The notes under the pieces are model-generated. The model did not search any database. It was not told where the DNA came from and worked only from the letters and a program-made list of their open reading frames with translations. Positions 33,867 to 35,151 of a stretch of 35,151 nt of DNA are shown here, piece after piece (the stretch's first letter is position 1; every line of letters starts with the position of its first letter). The stretch comes from Nitrospirales bacterium (GTDB taxonomy: Bacteria; Nitrospirota; Nitrospiria; Nitrospirales; UBA8639), in contig JALDRK010000039.1 in the NCBI GenBank assembly GCA_031315915.1, positions 1 to 35,151 on the forward strand, in the 5' to 3' direction. The translations under genes were made by a program, and so were the position numbers.

Positions 33867-34586
33867 GTGATTCCATTCAAAGATGATAACCCCACAAAGA
33901 CTACTCCCTATATGACATGGACGTATATCGCTCTGTGTGTTCTGGTTTTTTTGTATGAGGTCTCGTTACCTCCACGCATGAATGAGGCTTTTGTCTATAT
34001 GTACGGGGCCATTCCTGCGGTGGTCTTTGGGTATGCACAATTACCCACGGACATGGTCATGCTCCCCGCCTATGGCACCTTGATTTCCAGCATGTTCCTT
34101 CATGGTGGATGGATGCATCTCATCGGCAACATGCTCTATTTATGGATCTTTGGAGATAATGTGGAAGATGTCATGGGGCATGGAAAATTCATTGTGTTTT
34201 ATGTGGTGTGCGGAGTATTGGCCGCCTTGAGCCACGCATTAATTGATCCACACTCGAATATTCCAATGGTAGGGGCCAGCGGAGCGATTTCCGGGATACT
34301 GGGGGCCTATTTGTTGTTGTATCCGCATGCACGGGTGTTAGTGCTGATCCCCTTGGGTTTTTTCACCAGGCTCATGTATGTCCCTGCCGGTCTCGTATTG
34401 GGCTTGTGGATTGTCATGCAAGTGTTGAGTGGAGGGATGAGTCGTGGCGGTGCGGGTGGGGGAGTGGCGTTCTTTGCGCACATCGGTGGGTTTGTCGCCG
34501 GCATGTTGTTAATAGGATTTTTTAAGCATCCTCACGTAAGGTTTTTCAATCCTCGCCACTATCATGGAGATGCGGATCTATGGTGA
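33867..34586 (+). CDS. Rhomboid family intramembrane serine protease
   Basis: A 239-residue multi-pass membrane protein of the rhomboid family, which cleaves transmembrane segments inside the bilayer. The first helix is TWTYIALCVLVFLYEVSL. The conserved HGGWMHLIGNMLYLWIFGDN supplies the oxyanion residues (H and N), GASGAISGILGAYLLLYPHA the catalytic serine, and AFFAHIGGFVAGMLLIGFF the catalytic histidine. About six membrane spans are visible. The start is GTG with GGAG a few bases upstream. The substrate is unknown. It is the last gene before the rRNA operon. Confidence 0.92.
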   Translation: MIPFKDDNPTKTTPYMTWTYIALCVLVFLYEVSLPPRMNEAFVYMYGAIPAVVFGYAQLPTDMVMLPAYGTLISSMFLHGGWMHLIGNMLYLWIFGDNVEDVMGHGKFIVFYVVCGVLAALSHALIDPHSNIPMVGASGAISGILGAYLLLYPHARVLVLIPLGFFTRLMYVPAGLVLGLWIVMQVLSGGMSRGGAGGGVAFFAHIGGFVAGMLLIGFFKHPHVRFFNPRHYHGDADLW

Positions 34587-34840
34587 CCGGAAAAATCATG
34601 GAAAGAGAATGCCTTCTCTCTCAACCTGTTAGCCTTATCGCAAGATATCGGATGCAAAATACTGTGATGATGGATCGCCCACTATTTATTTGAGAATATA
34701 GGAAGGTTATTTCTCTGGAACGGAGAAGGCTATGGAGCCCAAGAAACGTCACTTTCTAAAAGTCAACAGGCATTTTCCTTTCTCACAAATTCAGTTATTT
34801 CCCGCCCATAAAAAATATTTTTAGTTTGTTGATTTTCTAT
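34587..34840. other. Intergenic region upstream of the rRNA promoter
   Basis: About 250 nt of AT-rich sequence with no gene. A small hairpin AGAGAA-TGCC-TTCTCT at 34604-34619 follows the rhomboid stop but lacks a T tract. The AT-rich stretch just before 34841 could act as an UP element for the rRNA promoter. Confidence 0.5.
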
Positions 34841-34869
34841 TTGACAGCGTCAGGGTGTTTTCATATAAT
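34841..34869 (+). promoter_or_regulatory. Consensus sigma-70 promoter of the rRNA operon
   Basis: TTGACA (34841-34846) and TATAAT (34864-34869) are both perfect matches with a 17-nt spacer. AT-rich sequence lies upstream, and 16S begins about 100 nt downstream. The expected transcript start is near 34876. Confidence 0.93.
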
Positions 34870-34889
34870 CAAGATTCGCCTTGAGAAAT

Positions 34890-34902
34890 AGTTCTTTGAA
34901 AA
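34890..34902 (+). promoter_or_regulatory. boxA-like antitermination site in the rRNA leader
   Basis: AGTTCTTTGAAAA resembles the boxA element of rRNA leaders (TGTTCTTTGAAAA in Bacillus), where NusB/NusE bind to prevent early termination. Its position between promoter and 16S fits. Confidence 0.7.
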
Positions 34903-34965
34903 TTGAATAACTGGATGGAACAGTAGACCAAGTGTATTGAAATGGCGGCCCTTGAAAAATGAATT

Positions 34966-35151
34966 TCTTTTGAGAGTTTGATCCTGGCTCAGAACGAACG
35001 CTGGCGGCGCGCCTAACACATGCAAGTCGAACGAGAATCCGGGGCAACCCGGTAGTAAAGTGGCAGACGGGTGAGGAATGCATGGGTAACCTGCCCTCGA
35101 GAAGGGAATAACCCGCCGAAAGGCGAGCTAATACCCTATACGCTTCTCTCT
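34966..35151 (+). rRNA. rrs: 16S ribosomal RNA, 5' end only
   Basis: The universal AGAGTTTGATCCTGGCTCAG (34973-34992) corresponds to the standard forward-primer site at E. coli position 8, placing the mature 5' end near 34966. It is followed by AACGAACGCTGGCGGCGCGC and ACACATGCAAGTCGAACGAG. The variable V1 region and the GAGGAATGCATGGGTAACCT stretch resemble Nitrospira-type 16S as far as I recall. The gene continues beyond the window. Confidence 0.98.

Noticed and set aside
34604..34619. Hairpin AGAGAA-TGCC-TTCTCT after the rhomboid gene as a terminator
   Set aside because: The stem is short and AT-rich, with no following T tract.

Overview
The window is a chromosomal segment of a Gram-negative-type bacterium. 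It has an MlaA-type outer-membrane lipoprotein, signal peptides and rhomboid/PKD surface proteins, and it ends in the first ~186 nt of a 16S rRNA gene. The 16S 5' end, the Mrp-ATPase/PCP-reductase-domain gene pair and the DUF3482/DUF2868 pair suggest Nitrospirota (Nitrospira or a close relative). GC content looks near 50%, lower than in freshwater Nitrospira, so a marine-type relative is possible. This is inference, because no search could be run.

Layout. 1-2662: the end of an HD-GYP protein, then a REC-PAS-PAS-GAF-like protein with no visible output domain. 2903-7250 (minus): three consecutive reading frames that rejoin into one ~1448-residue multi-pass membrane sensor with a C-terminal P-loop NTPase, if three homopolymer runs are each changed by one base. 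7749-10684 (minus): an overlapping DUF3482 GTPase/DUF2868 membrane protein pair. 10786-11921 (minus): an AI-2E-family permease broken by one missing base. 12117-13133 (minus): MlaA lipoprotein. 13542-15056: an RpoD-family sigma factor, convergent with a pentapeptide beta-helix protein. 16017-19852: two zinc-finger membrane proteins, a hypothetical protein, gpmA and two small conserved-looking genes. 20288-25805: a surface/secreted block with a four-PKD-repeat protein, a small membrane protein and a zinc phospholipase C-like protein. 25983-27810: Mrp ATPase plus a protein with two PCP_red domains, closed by a strong terminator. 27886-29798: an AT-rich gene with a sigma-region-4-like HTH, bracketed by two inverted copies of a structured repeat. 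29788-31596 (minus): dus-maf, with the maf start directly following the dus stop. 31775-34586: LOG-family protein, DHH phosphoesterase and rhomboid protease. 34841-35151: a consensus rRNA promoter, boxA and the start of 16S.

The most notable items are the large membrane sensor-NTPase (a candidate undescribed signalling or stress protein) and the structured repeat. The two repeat copies have diverged in sequence but keep their hairpins through paired changes. The four frameshifts in the window each need a single-base change in a short homopolymer, so assembly error must be excluded before any of these genes is called decayed.
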